64,000 nucleotides of DNA, from positions 3,596,001-3,660,000 of the forward strand of contig NZ_CP119546.1 in the NCBI RefSeq assembly GCF_029277985.1, written 5' to 3'. Below the pieces are notes generated by a model. It worked only from the letters and a program-made list of their open reading frames with translations. It searched no databases and was not told where the DNA came from. The position numbers were made by a program, and so were the translations under genes. This document shows, in pieces, positions 29,781 through 38,412 of the stretch (the first letter of the stretch is position 1; each line of letters begins with the position of its first letter). The DNA is from Providencia stuartii (lineage in GTDB: Bacteria > Pseudomonadota > Gammaproteobacteria > Enterobacterales > Enterobacteriaceae).

Positions 29781-30218
29781 CTAATAATAATACAATTCGA
29801 TGGTTGATGAACCATCCAAATGCTGTGGTGTTGTTAAATCTAAATTCTGTTTATCTGTAATATAAGCTTGTATTATTAATACGCCATCTAATTCAATAAA
29901 AGGAGTAGGAACTGCGGCTGCAATATCTATACCATATGAAAAATATGACGCAGTCCCTGTAAATAAACTCCCTCCATTACCTTTAAGCTCAGTTTCTTGA
30001 TTCCACAGCGTTGATTGTTCTGGCCGCGTTGGAGTCCAATATTTAGCTTTAGCATCCTTTCCATCCAGTCGAATATGGGTAAAAGGTAAATTTAACATAT
30101 AGCCGCCAATCTTTTTATTTTCATTGCCGCCTAATCCGGCAACAAATGCTTGCGTGACGTTCGGCCAACCTAATGGGAGGTTTTCCCTAATCCTAATGAG
30201 AGGAGTTATGAGATCCAC
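29781..30218 (-). pseudogene. Probable 5'-truncated fimbrial subunit or adhesin remnant
   Basis: An open frame of 145 codons with a GTG start lies at the end of the fimbrial operon. It has no signal peptide. The last residues, SSTIELYYY, and the beta-rich pattern (FIELDGVLIIQAYIT) resemble the C-terminal donor-strand half of fimbrial subunits, but there is no cysteine pair and no N-terminal half. The frame continues upstream for about 25 sense codons (through PYACEYRSVVDL) before a TAA, suggesting that the beginning was lost. Base composition is AT-rich like the native operon, unlike the GC-rich adhesin next to it. It may be the tail of the original tip adhesin displaced by the imported gene. 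Fimbrial identity is uncertain. Confidence 0.4.
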
Positions 30219-30481
30219 AACAGAACGGTACTCACAGGCATACGGGATAAAAAGAATAGTAGTGGGGAATTACCACATGGATTGCAGTTTAACAACGTAT
30301 GCACAAACTAAACCTTGATACACACGAAACCAACAAAATTAGTGTTCTTTTGGAGATAGGGCGATGGCAGATCCCGGTCACAGGGTTTCGGCCATCTCCC
30401 ACGTCGAGCTCAATTCCCAAGGTCTGGATAGATTGAGACAATGGTATGGAGCCCAGCAATTTACTTCTTTTCAATATTGCA

Positions 30482-31630
30482 TCAACTAGGGTTGATCACA
30501 ACGATAATAGAACCTCCATAGTCGCCCGCATCTGGGGTCCCGCTGGTGGTTATTCGTGCGCCCAATGATACAGATCGCACAGCATTTGCTGCCACATCCA
30601 CAGTCTTCTGTAGAGTAGACACCCCATCAAGCTCTATGTTAAATCGGACCGGCCCATCATCGATCACATTGTGTACTAGTCCAATGCTAACGGCGGTAGC
30701 TCGCGAACATCGAATATCGATCATGTCGGTCATACTCAAGCCTACAAGAGACGTCTTACTCTGGGTCCCGAAGTCAATCTGGTTTGGAACGTCATACGTA
30801 CAGTAAGTCGGTTCTGGAGGAATGGACCCATCTAGGTTGCTATACCCACCGCGAACAACGTACACCGTGCAACCCCTATTGAACGGGCTACTGCTATTCC
30901 CTTCACATGCACTCAAATAGCCAAAGGTCTGTATTTCGCCGCCCCCAAAATATGTATACTTAGTAGGTGTATCGTCGGTCTGTCGCCCCACCTTGTGCGC
31001 ACCTATCCCGCAGCCTGGGAAGCCAGGTCTTCCACATTTAATCTCCGGAAGGTCTACAGGCATATACGCGAGCAGCGCATCCTCACCACCAACATTATAA
31101 ATTCCGCCATTCACAGAGGACGGAGAAACGCTAGCGCACCCATGGGGCTTTTGAGCCCGTCCACTTTCTATGACCACATTCGTCCCCCCCGTCGTCCCTA
31201 GGATTACAGGTGCATAGGCCCATGTCCTAGGAGCCACCCAGACCCCCCAACTGATCGTGCATCCAACCAGTGGCATCGGGACGCCGGGTTTAAACGGAGT
31301 ATCATCTTGGGCTACCAGAACACCAGCTCCCAAAGACAAAGGAAAGAGGCCAACGGAAAACCACGTGGGGACTGGCGAGAAGTAATTTCTGTAGCTATCG
31401 CCATCATCACCGAGGCAGCCGCTCCCGCTCCCACCGCAACGCCACGTGATTGCGTCCGGCGATACTAAAGGAGCGGGCAGGCCCCGACCGTCCATTTTAT
31501 CAAAGCGAAATTCGGCCCCACCTTCGTCGATTCGATATCCCGTCCTGGTATTGGGCATTTCGAGTTTCCTAGCAAGCCCGTCTGTCGTCACAGACAGCAG
31601 TATCAGCGTCAAAAGCACGGAAGTGCGCAC
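30482..31630 (-). CDS. Two-domain fimbrial tip adhesin-like protein, GC-rich
   Basis: A 382-aa exported protein. The start GTG at 31630 is chosen because AAGGAGA lies 7 bases upstream and the product begins with a clean signal peptide (MRTSVLLTLILLSVTTDGLA). An upstream GTG at 31648 would add an arginine-rich extension. The N-terminal roughly 265 residues are glycine- and cysteine-rich without an obvious family. The C-terminal roughly 110 residues look like a pilin domain, from YCTYDVPNQIDFGT with its conserved cysteine (partner in DIRCSRA) to the end GDYGGSIIVVINPS. That is the architecture of chaperone-usher tip adhesins. G+C is visibly about one half, against about 40% or less in its neighbours, so recent transfer is likely. 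Its receptor is unknown. Confidence 0.75.
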   Translation of the reverse strand: MRTSVLLTLILLSVTTDGLARKLEMPNTRTGYRIDEGGAEFRFDKMDGRGLPAPLVSPDAITWRCGGSGSGCLGDDGDSYRNYFSPVPTWFSVGLFPLSLGAGVLVAQDDTPFKPGVPMPLVGCTISWGVWVAPRTWAYAPVILGTTGGTNVVIESGRAQKPHGCASVSPSSVNGGIYNVGGEDALLAYMPVDLPEIKCGRPGFPGCGIGAHKVGRQTDDTPTKYTYFGGGEIQTFGYLSACEGNSSSPFNRGCTVYVVRGGYSNLDGSIPPEPTYCTYDVPNQIDFGTQSKTSLVGLSMTDMIDIRCSRATAVSIGLVHNVIDDGPVRFNIELDGVSTLQKTVDVAANAVRSVSLGARITTSGTPDAGDYGGSIIVVINPS

Positions 31631-31758
31631 AGGTCTTCTCCTTTTCACGGCATGTTATCAAAGATAGCTAAGAGATGGCGTAAGCGACCCGAATCGGTCT
31701 TCAGATTACAGCTCATCGCTAATTGCTCATAATCACCTTGTAATTTCAAAAACCTACA

Positions 31759-32682
31759 CTAATCATCCGTTTGCGGGTTACGAATGTCATATGTTCGCTC
31801 ATAAAGCCGTAGGCGTTTTTCTTTTTCAAGTTGTCGTTCTTTAGCACGCGCTAAAGATCGTGGCGAACGTACCATGTCGGTATCCGTAAACCACATTCCC
31901 AACCAATCAAACCCTTTCTCAATGCGACCCATTTGGGTTTTATTAGGATGACAGGTAAAGTTATCTTGTGCTAAAACATTTTGTAATATCGCTATCGCGC
32001 GCTTTAAGGGCCAGCGCGTTGGCGATAACAGCAAAAAATCATCCATATAGCGTTCATAGAATATTCCTCGGCATTGGCTAAGTGCCGTATCTAAGGTAAA
32101 TAAATAGCTCCCCCCAATTAATGGGCTAAGAGCACAACCTCGGCAAATTCCTTTATTAGGTGAGAAAAATTCACCGTGCTGCTCAACGCTATAGTTAATA
32201 TATTGGTACAACAAATTCAGTAATATTGGCGAATCTGTTTGTTGTTGACACCATTGCCATAATCGTTGTTTAGGAAAATGCTCATAATAACCTTTGATAT
32301 CAGTACGATACACAAATTGTAATTGTTTGGTTTCAATTGCTTTTTTCGTTGCAATAACGGAAGCTTGGTAACCACCATGTCCTTTCAAATGCCGACATGC
32401 CGGATGCTTAGCTAATAATGGCGTTAAGCATAAGGCTGCCCATTTGAAGATTAAGGCATCTTCCGCACACCACTGCACCGTCCGTCGGCCATTCCATGCC
32501 GTGATAACCTGCATAGGTTTTAATCGGTATGAGCTATTACAAACCGCTTGCCATAAGCGTTTTCCTATAACACGCCAATGAAAACGCAGGTGCCAAACGT
32601 CGGTATTAGCCGGATAATGTTGCCGCCGTTGACAAAGCCAGTGATAGGCTAATATCCAATTGTGACGCCACTTATCATTCAT
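31759..32682 (-). CDS. Reverse transcriptase, group II intron-like type, within the fimbrial operon
   Basis: A 307-aa RNA-directed DNA polymerase. Visible RT motifs in order are YRTDIKGYYEHF (motif A, first catalytic Asp), GICRGCALSPLIGG (motif B, corresponding to the QGxxLSPLL block), FYERYMDDFLLL (motif C, YxDD catalytic aspartates) and GFDWLGMWF (motif D/E region), followed by a basic helical thumb. There is no endonuclease, maturase or integrase domain. Motif B lacks the SQ signature of diversity-generating retroelement RTs. The ATG overlaps the end of the preceding pilus-subunit gene by 8 bases, so it is translationally coupled to the fimbrial operon. Its AT-rich composition is like the operon's. 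Function is unknown; see findings. Confidence 0.88.
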   Translation of the reverse strand: MNDKWRHNWILAYHWLCQRRQHYPANTDVWHLRFHWRVIGKRLWQAVCNSSYRLKPMQVITAWNGRRTVQWCAEDALIFKWAALCLTPLLAKHPACRHLKGHGGYQASVIATKKAIETKQLQFVYRTDIKGYYEHFPKQRLWQWCQQQTDSPILLNLLYQYINYSVEQHGEFFSPNKGICRGCALSPLIGGSYLFTLDTALSQCRGIFYERYMDDFLLLSPTRWPLKRAIAILQNVLAQDNFTCHPNKTQMGRIEKGFDWLGMWFTDTDMVRSPRSLARAKERQLEKEKRLRLYERTYDIRNPQTDD

Positions 32683-33223
32683 ACACTAGGGTATAAGTCA
32701 GCGTAGCGCTAAACCAACCAGGCTTAATGGTTTTATTTTTTAATGCATCAGCATCCGCTTTTAAATAAGCACGTATTGGAATAACCATATCACCGTCTTT
32801 AATTGGATAAATAGGCTCAACTTTCGCATCATTAATAGGTAATGGCTTACCACTCATGGTTTCTAAACCGATCACTACCCCACTGGCTTCACTTTCAGGA
32901 TCAAATTTTAATAAGCCATCCGCTGTTGCATTCCCATTAAATTTAGCTGAGATGGTATTACCTAAAGAGGTGTCGCAATCATCAAGATAAAAATCAAACT
33001 CTTTATCGCTATATGCGCCACGTTGCCCTGTATATAAGTCTTTCGCATTAACGTTCTCACCAAAATAGACATAACCATTTTCAGAGCCAGGATTAACAGT
33101 ACAAGGCAAGGCAATCAAACTACCGCTATATTCGATGGTATTACTGCTTTCAGCAAAGCTAGCTGAAGGTAATATCCCCATTAAGGTAAAAAGAAAACCA
33201 CTAATAAAACTCTGCTTTTTCAT
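32675..33223 (-). CDS. Fimbrial minor subunit (pilin-like, fourth distal subunit)
   Basis: A 182-aa exported subunit. The start at 33223 (MKKQSFISGFLFTLMG) is chosen for the perfect AAGGAG upstream and the signal peptide ending SFAES. The mature part has the fimbrial pattern: an early IEYSGSLIALPCTV cysteine, a second cysteine in DDCDTS, and the C-terminal beta-zipper PGWFSATLTYTLVYE with penultimate tyrosine. It belongs to the chaperone-usher type 1/Mrp-like pilin superfamily. It follows the previous subunit by 10 bases and its own end overlaps the reverse transcriptase start. Likely a tip-proximal adaptor; the specific role is inferred. Confidence 0.8.
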   Translation of the reverse strand: MKKQSFISGFLFTLMGILPSASFAESSNTIEYSGSLIALPCTVNPGSENGYVYFGENVNAKDLYTGQRGAYSDKEFDFYLDDCDTSLGNTISAKFNGNATADGLLKFDPESEASGVVIGLETMSGKPLPINDAKVEPIYPIKDGDMVIPIRAYLKADADALKNKTIKPGWFSATLTYTLVYE

Positions 33224-33233
33224 CATCAGCTCC

Positions 33234-33758
33234 TTAGGGATACAACATTTGAACTGTTGCCGATGCAGTAAAATCACCTTCAAATAAAGTTATCTTAGGG
33301 TCGCGAACAGGAACGGCATATAAAGGTAATGTTGCGGTTCCATTGCTAGACATCTTTATTGGAGAGCCCGTATTAGGCGCAATGACAACGCCTTCATGAT
33401 AAAGACGGATACCTAATCCATTGATGCTTGTTCTTAACGCTTTATTATCAAAAGAAGCAATAAAAGGACTCATATATTGCAAATAGAGTGGGACTGAATT
33501 ACCTAATTCAGGCCCACAACTTAAAGTTAAAGTAAAATCCTGTTGGTAGTTAACACCATCAATTTTAGTAATACCGATTTCACCAAAATCAACCTTAATT
33601 GGCTGGTTAGGCCCTTTAGGGCCAGCGACATCACAAGGCGGATTTTCAATTAAATTTCCTGAAAAATTAACTTCAACCGCCTGCGCGGTACTAAATGTCA
33701 ATAATGCTACACCGCCAAGTAATCCTAATACCCTATTCTTAGAACTCTGAATGAACAT
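33234..33758 (-). CDS. Fimbrial minor subunit
   Basis: A 174-aa exported pilin-like protein with signal peptide MFIQSSKNRVLGLLGGVALL ending near AQA. The mature N-terminus VEVNFSGNLIENPPCDV and the second conserved cysteine in TLSCGPELG are the disulfide pair of chaperone-usher pilins, and the C-terminus ends FTASATVQMLYP. The start overlaps the preceding stop as TAATG, so translation is coupled. It resembles MrpE/MrpF-type minor subunits, but I assign no symbol. Confidence 0.82.
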   Translation of the reverse strand: MFIQSSKNRVLGLLGGVALLTFSTAQAVEVNFSGNLIENPPCDVAGPKGPNQPIKVDFGEIGITKIDGVNYQQDFTLTLSCGPELGNSVPLYLQYMSPFIASFDNKALRTSINGLGIRLYHEGVVIAPNTGSPIKMSSNGTATLPLYAVPVRDPKITLFEGDFTASATVQMLYP

Positions 33759-34315
33759 TATTGATACTCCACGCTTAGTGTGCCAGTAGCCGTAAATTCA
33801 CCACCACGAATTCCCCCTGCATCACTAGATACAGGAACCGCCATTAATGTTGGCTTTGTTTTATAATTAAAAGGAAACCAATCCGTTAATTTTAATTGTT
33901 GACCATTTGCCGTTATTTTAATCGCTAGGTTATTGTCAGTTGTTTTTAATTTCCCTGCTTCCTTAAAGGTACTATTTGGTACCGACTGAGCATCCGCACC
34001 TATAAATTGGATTTTTAACGCAGGGTTATCTGCCGCATCTTCACAATCTAATTGATATTCAATTGGTGTAGCGCCATATGCTATACCATCAATATTCCTA
34101 ATCACTAAATCAGGGAAAGTCACTGTAATAGGGCCATTCTTTCCCCCATTACCATAAATATCGCAGGTTTTTTCAACAACAGTCACTTTTACTTGAATAG
34201 TAAAAACTTCAGCGCTACTTTGCCCACTCACTAGCAATAATCCCCCCGAAATCATTGCTGTAAGTAATGATTTCACTGGCCTGTAGCCTACTATTTTTTT
34301 TGTGATAGAATTCAT
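33758..34315 (-). CDS. Fimbrial minor subunit
   Basis: A 185-aa exported pilin-like protein. The start at 34315 (MNSITKKIVGYRPVK) is preferred because AAGGGG lies just upstream and the preceding gene has then ended. A signal peptide ends near SSA. The mature part has TVVEKTCDIYGN and YQLDCEDAA as the disulfide pair and ends GGEFTATGTLSVEYQ, the canonical C-terminal beta strand that donates to the chaperone. It is coupled to its downstream neighbour by TAATG. Likely a shaft-to-tip adaptor. Confidence 0.82.
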   Translation of the reverse strand: MNSITKKIVGYRPVKSLLTAMISGGLLLVSGQSSAEVFTIQVKVTVVEKTCDIYGNGGKNGPITVTFPDLVIRNIDGIAYGATPIEYQLDCEDAADNPALKIQFIGADAQSVPNSTFKEAGKLKTTDNNLAIKITANGQQLKLTDWFPFNYKTKPTLMAVPVSSDAGGIRGGEFTATGTLSVEYQ

Positions 34316-34325
34316 CTTCCGCCCC

Positions 34326-34958
34326 TTACTCATAAATCATTTCAAAGGCGATCAATGCTGAATACGCACCCGGTTCTAATGGCCCAGTCGTTCTGACCGG
34401 GGTCACATAATAGGTCAGTTTATCTTGTCCAGAAGCTAGCAATATAGGGTTACTTTCTTGACCTAATGGCAAGGTTTGACCTTGGCTATCACTAAGCACT
34501 AAGCCTATGCCTTGTGCGCCATTCACTCGCGCATAGTTCGGCATAAACGGAACCGTGGGGGCTAAAAAACGCACTTTCACCGCTGGTTGTGTTGAACTCC
34601 AAGCCGTTTGCCCTGTTTGGACGTTTTCTAGTGACGTTGGTGTTTCTAAACAATCCAGTAACTCAATTTGAAAGGGGATAGGACGGCCTTGCCCCCCCGT
34701 ACCTTTAAAATCCGCCGTTTCAGCGTTGCCGAGTAAGACAGATTGATAACTTGAAGTCATTGCTAATCGGCATGGGCTTTCAGTCAATGAACCAGACACA
34801 TAGAGCACACCATGTTGACCATCGGTATTCCAATTATCGACAGGACGGTACAAAGCACGGTTATTATCATCTGCAAATGCAGATAAGCTACTTGCCCCGG
34901 CAAATAAGCAAGCTAAAAGGCTGTTGCGAATATGCTGAGTCAATTTTTGTTGAGTCAT
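34326..34958 (-). CDS. Fimbrial minor subunit
   Basis: A 210-aa exported pilin-like protein. The start at 34958 (MTQQKLTQHIRNSLLAC) has AAGGAG 8 bases upstream; an ATG seven codons earlier overlaps the ribosome site itself. The signal peptide ends near SAFAD. The mature domain contains LYVSGSLTESPCRL, the second cysteine in LLDCLETPT, and ends PGAYSALIAFEMIYE. It is larger than the other subunits, with a longer loop region, and follows the chaperone gene directly, the position of the MrpE-type subunits in Proteus-like operons. Confidence 0.82.
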   Translation of the reverse strand: MTQQKLTQHIRNSLLACLFAGASSLSAFADDNNRALYRPVDNWNTDGQHGVLYVSGSLTESPCRLAMTSSYQSVLLGNAETADFKGTGGQGRPIPFQIELLDCLETPTSLENVQTGQTAWSSTQPAVKVRFLAPTVPFMPNYARVNGAQGIGLVLSDSQGQTLPLGQESNPILLASGQDKLTYYVTPVRTTGPLEPGAYSALIAFEMIYE

Positions 34959-35002
34959 GGTTCTCTCCTTTCCATTCATGCCGACAGGCCTGAGATAATC
35001 GA

Positions 35003-35743
35003 TTATTTTGTTTCAGTAACAACCTGACAGCTTGATGCCTGACAACGGAAATTCAGCTCTGGACGACCACCGTAATCATTGATATACGTCAGTACCGGTG
35101 AGTTACCCAGCTTACTAGCACTTACCCCGAGATTTTCACTCGCAAAAGGCGCAACCATCACTGGCGTAAAATCTTTTGCGTCGGATTTTGCGGTTGCGCC
35201 AGCATTAATAATGGTGACGTAGTAAGGCGTTGGGTTCTTCAACATCACCGTTTCACCCTGTTTTTCTAAAGTGAGTTTATCTTGCGCTGGTGCGGCATTT
35301 TTCTCAGGAATAATGGCTTTTGGGCGATAAAACAACTTCACTCGAGTTTGTAAAGCAATTTGCAATGTGTTCGGCTTATCGCTTTTGGGTGGAATTTCAC
35401 GCAAGTTAAAGTAAAACAAACTCTCACGGTCATTAGGCAGCATATTGGCTGCTGGCAATGCTTCAATTTTGACTTGGCTTGATTTACCGGGCTCTAAGCG
35501 TTGAACAGGCGGTAATACCACCAGTGGTGAGTTGATTTTTTCGCCTTCTGCGTTTTCCATCCAGCCTTGTGCCAAATAAGGCAGCTGTTTATTGTTATTG
35601 GAAATATTTAATGAGATGGATTTTTGACCGCCATCATAAATGACGCGGGTGCGATCCATTGATACCGCTGCATGTGCAACCGAAGAACACAGAACAAGAC
35701 CCGTTAAACTTGCAACAACACTGAGTTGAGTTATCTTTTTCAT
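35003..35743 (-). CDS. Periplasmic fimbrial chaperone (PapD/MrpD family)
   Basis: A 246-aa periplasmic chaperone that caps pilus subunits by donor-strand complementation and delivers them to the usher. The start at 35743 (MKKITQLSVVASLTGLVLC) gives a normal signal peptide ending AAVS; the frame extends 15 codons further upstream without family support. Two immunoglobulin-like domains are visible: domain 1 with TRVIYDGGQKSISLNISN (conserved Arg) and LPPVQRLEPGKSSQVKI, and the family signature LPNDRESLFYFNLREIPPK at about residues 95-113. Domain 2 ends LNFRCQASSCQ. It lies between usher and minor subunits. Confidence 0.95.
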   Translation of the reverse strand: MKKITQLSVVASLTGLVLCSSVAHAAVSMDRTRVIYDGGQKSISLNISNNNKQLPYLAQGWMENAEGEKINSPLVVLPPVQRLEPGKSSQVKIEALPAANMLPNDRESLFYFNLREIPPKSDKPNTLQIALQTRVKLFYRPKAIIPEKNAAPAQDKLTLEKQGETVMLKNPTPYYVTIINAGATAKSDAKDFTPVMVAPFASENLGVSASKLGNSPVLTYINDYGGRPELNFRCQASSCQVVTETK

Positions 35744-35822
35744 GCTGTAGTAACCTATTTTTTGTTGCTCGGTTAATCTTCCGAGCAACCTATTTACATT
35801 AAAAACCGATTGTTAATCACAC

Positions 35823-38375
35823 TTAACGTTGCGTAATTTCTTGAGGCTGAGTACTCGCAGCCACAATAGGGACACAAGGTAATAACAGCGCTTGTTCAAG
35901 TGAGCCTAACTGTGCAGGGAAAGTCACTTTACAGGCCTTATTTTCGCCCCATGTCACCGTCATCGCATCCCCTGGATTTATACCGCTGATATAAGCACTA
36001 CCCGCATCCCCGACAATGCCTGTATTTTGGTCTTTGGCATTTTTTACCTGCGCACCAAACGGTGGATGTGAACCATCAGTCAAACTTAGAATCGTCATGG
36101 CTTTCTGACCTGATACCACCTCAAAGCGGCGGAAGCCAACCGCTCCTTCGGTCATAGTAGCTTGTACCACGGACTGCTGGGCATCCACGTCATCCGGCAA
36201 CGCGTTCAAATCAATCTGTGCTTTACTGCGGTAATAGCTGTTCACATCACCGACCACGGCTTTACCAAACATGTTCGAGCTAACGGGTGCACCGAAACCT
36301 TTAACGGGAACATCTGCAACACCGTCGGTATCAACGACCATGCGTGTTCCCCCCATGTTGTTCACACGGTGGAACCCGCCCCCTTCAGCTGTCATAGTAA
36401 ATCCACCTGAAGCGGACAAACCAAATGAGCTATATTGACCATGTTGGTAGCTGGCGTTTGCACTAACACGCGCACTGTCAGCTTGATGATTGACAAACGC
36501 ACTGGTTGAAGCCCCGTAACGGCTACTCCCCGCACTGACCTGATAAGTAGTACGATCATCGATACGATCATAATAGGTAGCACGGTTAGTGGTATCATTA
36601 CGGCTGGTATTCAGTGAGTAACCGACGCTCCCACTATTTCCCCAAGGGAATGACAGTGATAAGTAGGCACTGTCGTCATTAACACCGTTATACACACTGC
36701 GGTTTGCTGATAAGTTAATGCTGATATTTTTAATCGAGCCGATATCCATATACTTCGAGAGCATCACACTGTAATAATCATTACTTGGACGATCCCAATA
36801 GGTTTGGTGGTTATAGTTGGCATACAGAGACACCCCCGCGTCACGGAAGTTTTTGTTAACGGAGATCGTATACAGCTCTTTACTTCCGCCGTAACGTACG
36901 CCGGTTTCTTTCGCATTCAAGTAATCTGACATTGACATAAAGTCACGTTCAGAGAAGCGATAGCCCGCAAACTGCACTTGGCTATCGTACTGTTCAAAAC
37001 GCTTTGAATAGTTAACACGGTATGAACCACCACTAATGGTGCTTTCACCCGGTAAACGTGCAAAAGACTGCGTTACGTCAAAAGAGACGGCACCAAAGGC
37101 CAGTAAGTCACGTCCGATACCTGCTGATAAGGCATTATAGTTTTGACTATTTAAGCTCCCACCAAACAGTGACCAACCGTTGTTGACACCCCAAGAGAAC
37201 TCCCCTGTTAAGAAGCTATTCCCTTGACTATGGCGGTCATAATTAGTTGGCTGCCCCAGCGCTAACTTATACTGAATTTGCCCCGGACGAGTCAGATACG
37301 GTAGGTTTGCCGTATCAACTTGAAATTCTTGAACTGAGCCATCTTCTTCTTTAATCGTGACATCAAGTTTACCGTTGATAGCATCACTCAGGTCTTGGAT
37401 CCTAAATGGCCCAGGCGCAACTTGCGTTTCATACAATACACGACCTTGCTGGCTCACCGTGACGGTTGCGTTAGTCTTAGCAATACCTGTGACTTCAGGT
37501 GCATAACCACGTAAACTAGGTGGGATCATATTGTTATCTGAACGTAAGCTAGCCCCCGTAAACCGGAAGCTATCAAACATGTTCGATTCTAAATAATCTT
37601 CACCCAGCGTTAATTTAGCTCGTAATGTTGGCACCGCGCGATAAGCGTAGAAACGGTTCCATTGGAAATCTTTATCTGTTCCTGCGTTTTTACCATTTTG
37701 ATGGCTTAAACGGCCTTGCCAATCTGCACGCAAGCGCCATGCACCTGCGTTAATCCCCACAACGCCATTACCATTCACTTGATAACTGTTGTTACCACCT
37801 TTACGGTAAGAGTTATTTGCATTGGCATTGATACTGTAATCAGCCAGAATCGCTGGAATACCATCATCCCAACGCGAGGGAGGATCCCAATTAGGTGCCG
37901 TATACTCCATATAGGCTTGTGGAATACTGACATACAGTGATGACGTTGCGAGATCACCGCGGATCTGCATGCCTGGTAGACTTTCAGGGTTTAAACACTG
38001 CCCATCATGCCACCACGTTAACTCTTTTAGCGATGAAGAGGTCAAAGCAAGTTGATTAATATATTCAGGCGCTAAACAGGCTACACTGCCTTCCGGATCA
38101 TTCTCGGGAACATAAAATGGCACACTGATTTCAGGTAATGTTTCATCATTCACTTTCAGTGTTAATGAATAAGTTCCTGGCATAATATGACCAGCGCGCG
38201 CAAACTGATTTAAATCAATGTTACTTTTGTCTTCGAGGTCTAATACATCGGTATTAAATTGAATAGCTTCTGCCGCTATAACAGGTAAAGCGACCCCGTG
38301 AAGCGCCATCGCAATAATCACGCTCAACAAGCGAGGCTTTGGTAAACAAGCATTGAACAAAGACATAAGTAACAT
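35823..38375 (-). CDS. Outer-membrane fimbrial usher (FimD/MrpC family)
   Basis: An 850-aa usher forming the outer-membrane assembly platform. Signal peptide at about residues 1-35; the N-terminal periplasmic domain begins IQFNTDVLDLEDKSNIDLNQF, the family motif. The beta barrel carries a plug domain around 240-330 (QGRVLYETQVAPGPFRIQDL). Two C-terminal plug-like domains follow, with a conserved cysteine pair (KACKV...LLPCV). Length is normal for ushers. Two in-frame ATGs three codons apart (38375 and 38366) are both possible starts; AGGGA lies before the second. It follows the minor subunit gene and precedes the chaperone, the usual usher-chaperone order. Confidence 0.96.
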   Translation of the reverse strand: MLLMSLFNACLPKPRLLSVIIAMALHGVALPVIAAEAIQFNTDVLDLEDKSNIDLNQFARAGHIMPGTYSLTLKVNDETLPEISVPFYVPENDPEGSVACLAPEYINQLALTSSSLKELTWWHDGQCLNPESLPGMQIRGDLATSSLYVSIPQAYMEYTAPNWDPPSRWDDGIPAILADYSINANANNSYRKGGNNSYQVNGNGVVGINAGAWRLRADWQGRLSHQNGKNAGTDKDFQWNRFYAYRAVPTLRAKLTLGEDYLESNMFDSFRFTGASLRSDNNMIPPSLRGYAPEVTGIAKTNATVTVSQQGRVLYETQVAPGPFRIQDLSDAINGKLDVTIKEEDGSVQEFQVDTANLPYLTRPGQIQYKLALGQPTNYDRHSQGNSFLTGEFSWGVNNGWSLFGGSLNSQNYNALSAGIGRDLLAFGAVSFDVTQSFARLPGESTISGGSYRVNYSKRFEQYDSQVQFAGYRFSERDFMSMSDYLNAKETGVRYGGSKELYTISVNKNFRDAGVSLYANYNHQTYWDRPSNDYYSVMLSKYMDIGSIKNISINLSANRSVYNGVNDDSAYLSLSFPWGNSGSVGYSLNTSRNDTTNRATYYDRIDDRTTYQVSAGSSRYGASTSAFVNHQADSARVSANASYQHGQYSSFGLSASGGFTMTAEGGGFHRVNNMGGTRMVVDTDGVADVPVKGFGAPVSSNMFGKAVVGDVNSYYRSKAQIDLNALPDDVDAQQSVVQATMTEGAVGFRRFEVVSGQKAMTILSLTDGSHPPFGAQVKNAKDQNTGIVGDAGSAYISGINPGDAMTVTWGENKACKVTFPAQLGSLEQALLLPCVPIVAASTQPQEITQR

Positions 38376-38412
38376 CCCTAAAATTCAGTATCAGGAAGAA
38401 TCAGCATTTTTA

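Noticed and set aside
30289..30474. 61-codon frame downstream of the adhesin
   Set aside because: TTG start, no ribosome site, no recognisable protein features; probably the 3' flank of the imported segment.
30482..32682. Diversity-generating retroelement (RT plus adhesin)
   Set aside because: RT motif B lacks the SQ signature, no Avd-like gene is visible, and no template/variable repeat pair was found by eye between RT and adhesin. An automated repeat search would be decisive.
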